A DNA stretch of 43,748 bases, from assembly GCA_018242645.1 (NCBI GenBank), contig JAFEBN010000229.1, forward strand, positions 1-43,748, written 5' to 3'. Below the pieces are notes generated by a model. It was given only the letters and a program-made list of their open reading frames with translations. It searched no databases and had not been told where the DNA came from. Of the stretch, positions 43,277 to 43,748 are shown one piece after another. The DNA is from Planctomycetota bacterium (GTDB lineage Bacteria > Planctomycetota > Phycisphaerae > Phycisphaerales > UBA1924). The number at the start of each line of letters is the position of its first letter. The stretch's first letter is position 1. The translations under genes were made by a program, and so were the position numbers.

Positions 43277-43642
43277 GTGGTGGCGGGGTTCGACCGATAC
43301 TGTCGCGAAGTGATTGAACCGGCCCCCGAATTCCGGCTGCTCGAAGAACGCGAGACCCCGCGCGGGTGGCGGTATCGACTCGAATGGACCTGCGGCGGGG
43401 CGACCACGGCGCACGAAGTGTCGCTGTCGTGGGTGGACCATAACTACTGGTGCGGCGGCGCTCAGGCGCCCAGCGCGACCGCGGAACAGGTTTTGGGCGC
43501 ATTGATCGAAGCGATCGGGCGCGGGAAAGTGTGCACCTCCTGCCGCTCGATCCTGGAAGGCGTGCTGCCGGGCCGGTTTGACCTGTCCATCGTGCGTCGG
43601 ATTGTGCCCGATATGGATACCGGGCTGCGGCGCGTCGGTTGA
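43277..43642 (+). CDS. Small cysteine-bearing hypothetical protein
   Basis: This 121-residue soluble protein has no recognised family. Cysteines occur in WTCGG, YWCGG and CTSCR, a spacing that could bind a metal or form disulfides. A Trp/Tyr-rich central strand region (WRYRLEWTCGG, VSLSWVDHNYWC) suggests a beta-sheet core. The C-terminus (RFDLSIVRRIVPDMDTG) is helical. The start is uncertain: GTG at 43277 or GTG at 43310 (giving IEPAPEFRLLEE), neither with a clear ribosome binding site. The gene is divergent from the permease gene by 23 bases or more. Confidence 0.6.
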   Translation: MVAGFDRYCREVIEPAPEFRLLEERETPRGWRYRLEWTCGGATTAHEVSLSWVDHNYWCGGAQAPSATAEQVLGALIEAIGRGKVCTSCRSILEGVLPGRFDLSIVRRIVPDMDTGLRRVG

Positions 43643-43643
43643 T

Positions 43644-43748
43644 CTATTGACGCCGGGCCATGCCGAGCAATGCGAGACCGAGCGGCGAAGCCTGGGGCGA
43701 GCCCGCGGCGGCGTGGCGCATGCGGTTGACCAGAGAGTCATCGAGCGA
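43644..43748 (-). CDS. C-terminal fragment of an unidentified protein (window end)
   Basis: The minus strand stays open from the window edge to a TAG at 43644-43646. The last 34 residues read DDSLVNRMRHAAAGSPQ, then ASPLGLALLGMARRQ. The end, with a small hydrophobic stretch followed by basic residues, faintly resembles a sorting-type C-terminus but is too short to call. It converges with the small cysteine-bearing gene. It could equally be a chance open frame. Confidence 0.3.
   Translation of the reverse strand, partial: SLDDSLVNRMRHAAAGSPQASPLGLALLGMARRQ

Overview
The window is GC-rich, with long GC-rich antisense frames shadowing most genes. It looks like a Planctomycetota chromosome or metagenome contig, perhaps close to Phycisphaerae. 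This placement is inferred from gene style: a BlaI plus M56-peptidase pair, a large TPR protein, ExbB/ExbD, a PD40 protein ending in prenyltransferase-like repeats, an FtsX permease and an AsmA-like giant. No rRNA or other decisive marker is present. The first 47 bases are almost pure G and look like an assembly or sequencing artefact that cuts off a NosL-family gene.

Region 1 (about 0.4-8.6 kb) is a defence island, visibly less GC-rich than what follows. It holds a type I restriction-modification operon (hsdM, hsdS, hsdR) with a complete DarT/DarG DNA ADP-ribosylation toxin-antitoxin pair inserted between hsdS and hsdR. Downstream lies a frame-disrupted gene that combines a homing-endonuclease-associated repeat with a nuclease-like domain.

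Region 2 (8.7-20 kb) is the most original part. A promoter carries two identical-pattern BlaI-type operators, one filling the -35/-10 spacer and one over the expected start site. It drives a same-strand cluster: BlaI-type repressor, BlaR1-like M56 membrane peptidase without a beta-lactam sensor domain, giant TPR protein, ExbB, ExbD, and a 1203-residue protein. That last protein joins a PD40 propeller-like region, a TonB-like Ser/His membrane helix, a long low-complexity repeat region and a C-terminal prenyltransferase/squalene-oxidase-type repeat domain. I read it as a BlaI-controlled, proton-motive-force-driven envelope machine with a non-canonical TonB-like partner.

Region 3 (20-25 kb) carries a copper P-type ATPase, a stand-alone receiver protein, a CoA-binding protein and a CPA-type cation/proton antiporter with a C-terminal RCK domain. 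Region 4 (25.2-26.7 kb) is a small AT-richer patch with two small envelope genes, a transposase C-terminal remnant, and tRNA-Ser(GGA) with its terminator.

Region 5 (26.7-43.7 kb) is mostly housekeeping and envelope genes: PAP2 phosphatase, ArnT-like glycosyltransferase, truB, several membrane or lipoproteins, a LOG-family protein, an AsmA-like giant, radA, a YbgC-like thioesterase, folE2 and a MacB/FtsX-type permease. The window ends inside an unidentified minus-strand reading frame. No CRISPR array, prophage or rRNA was seen.
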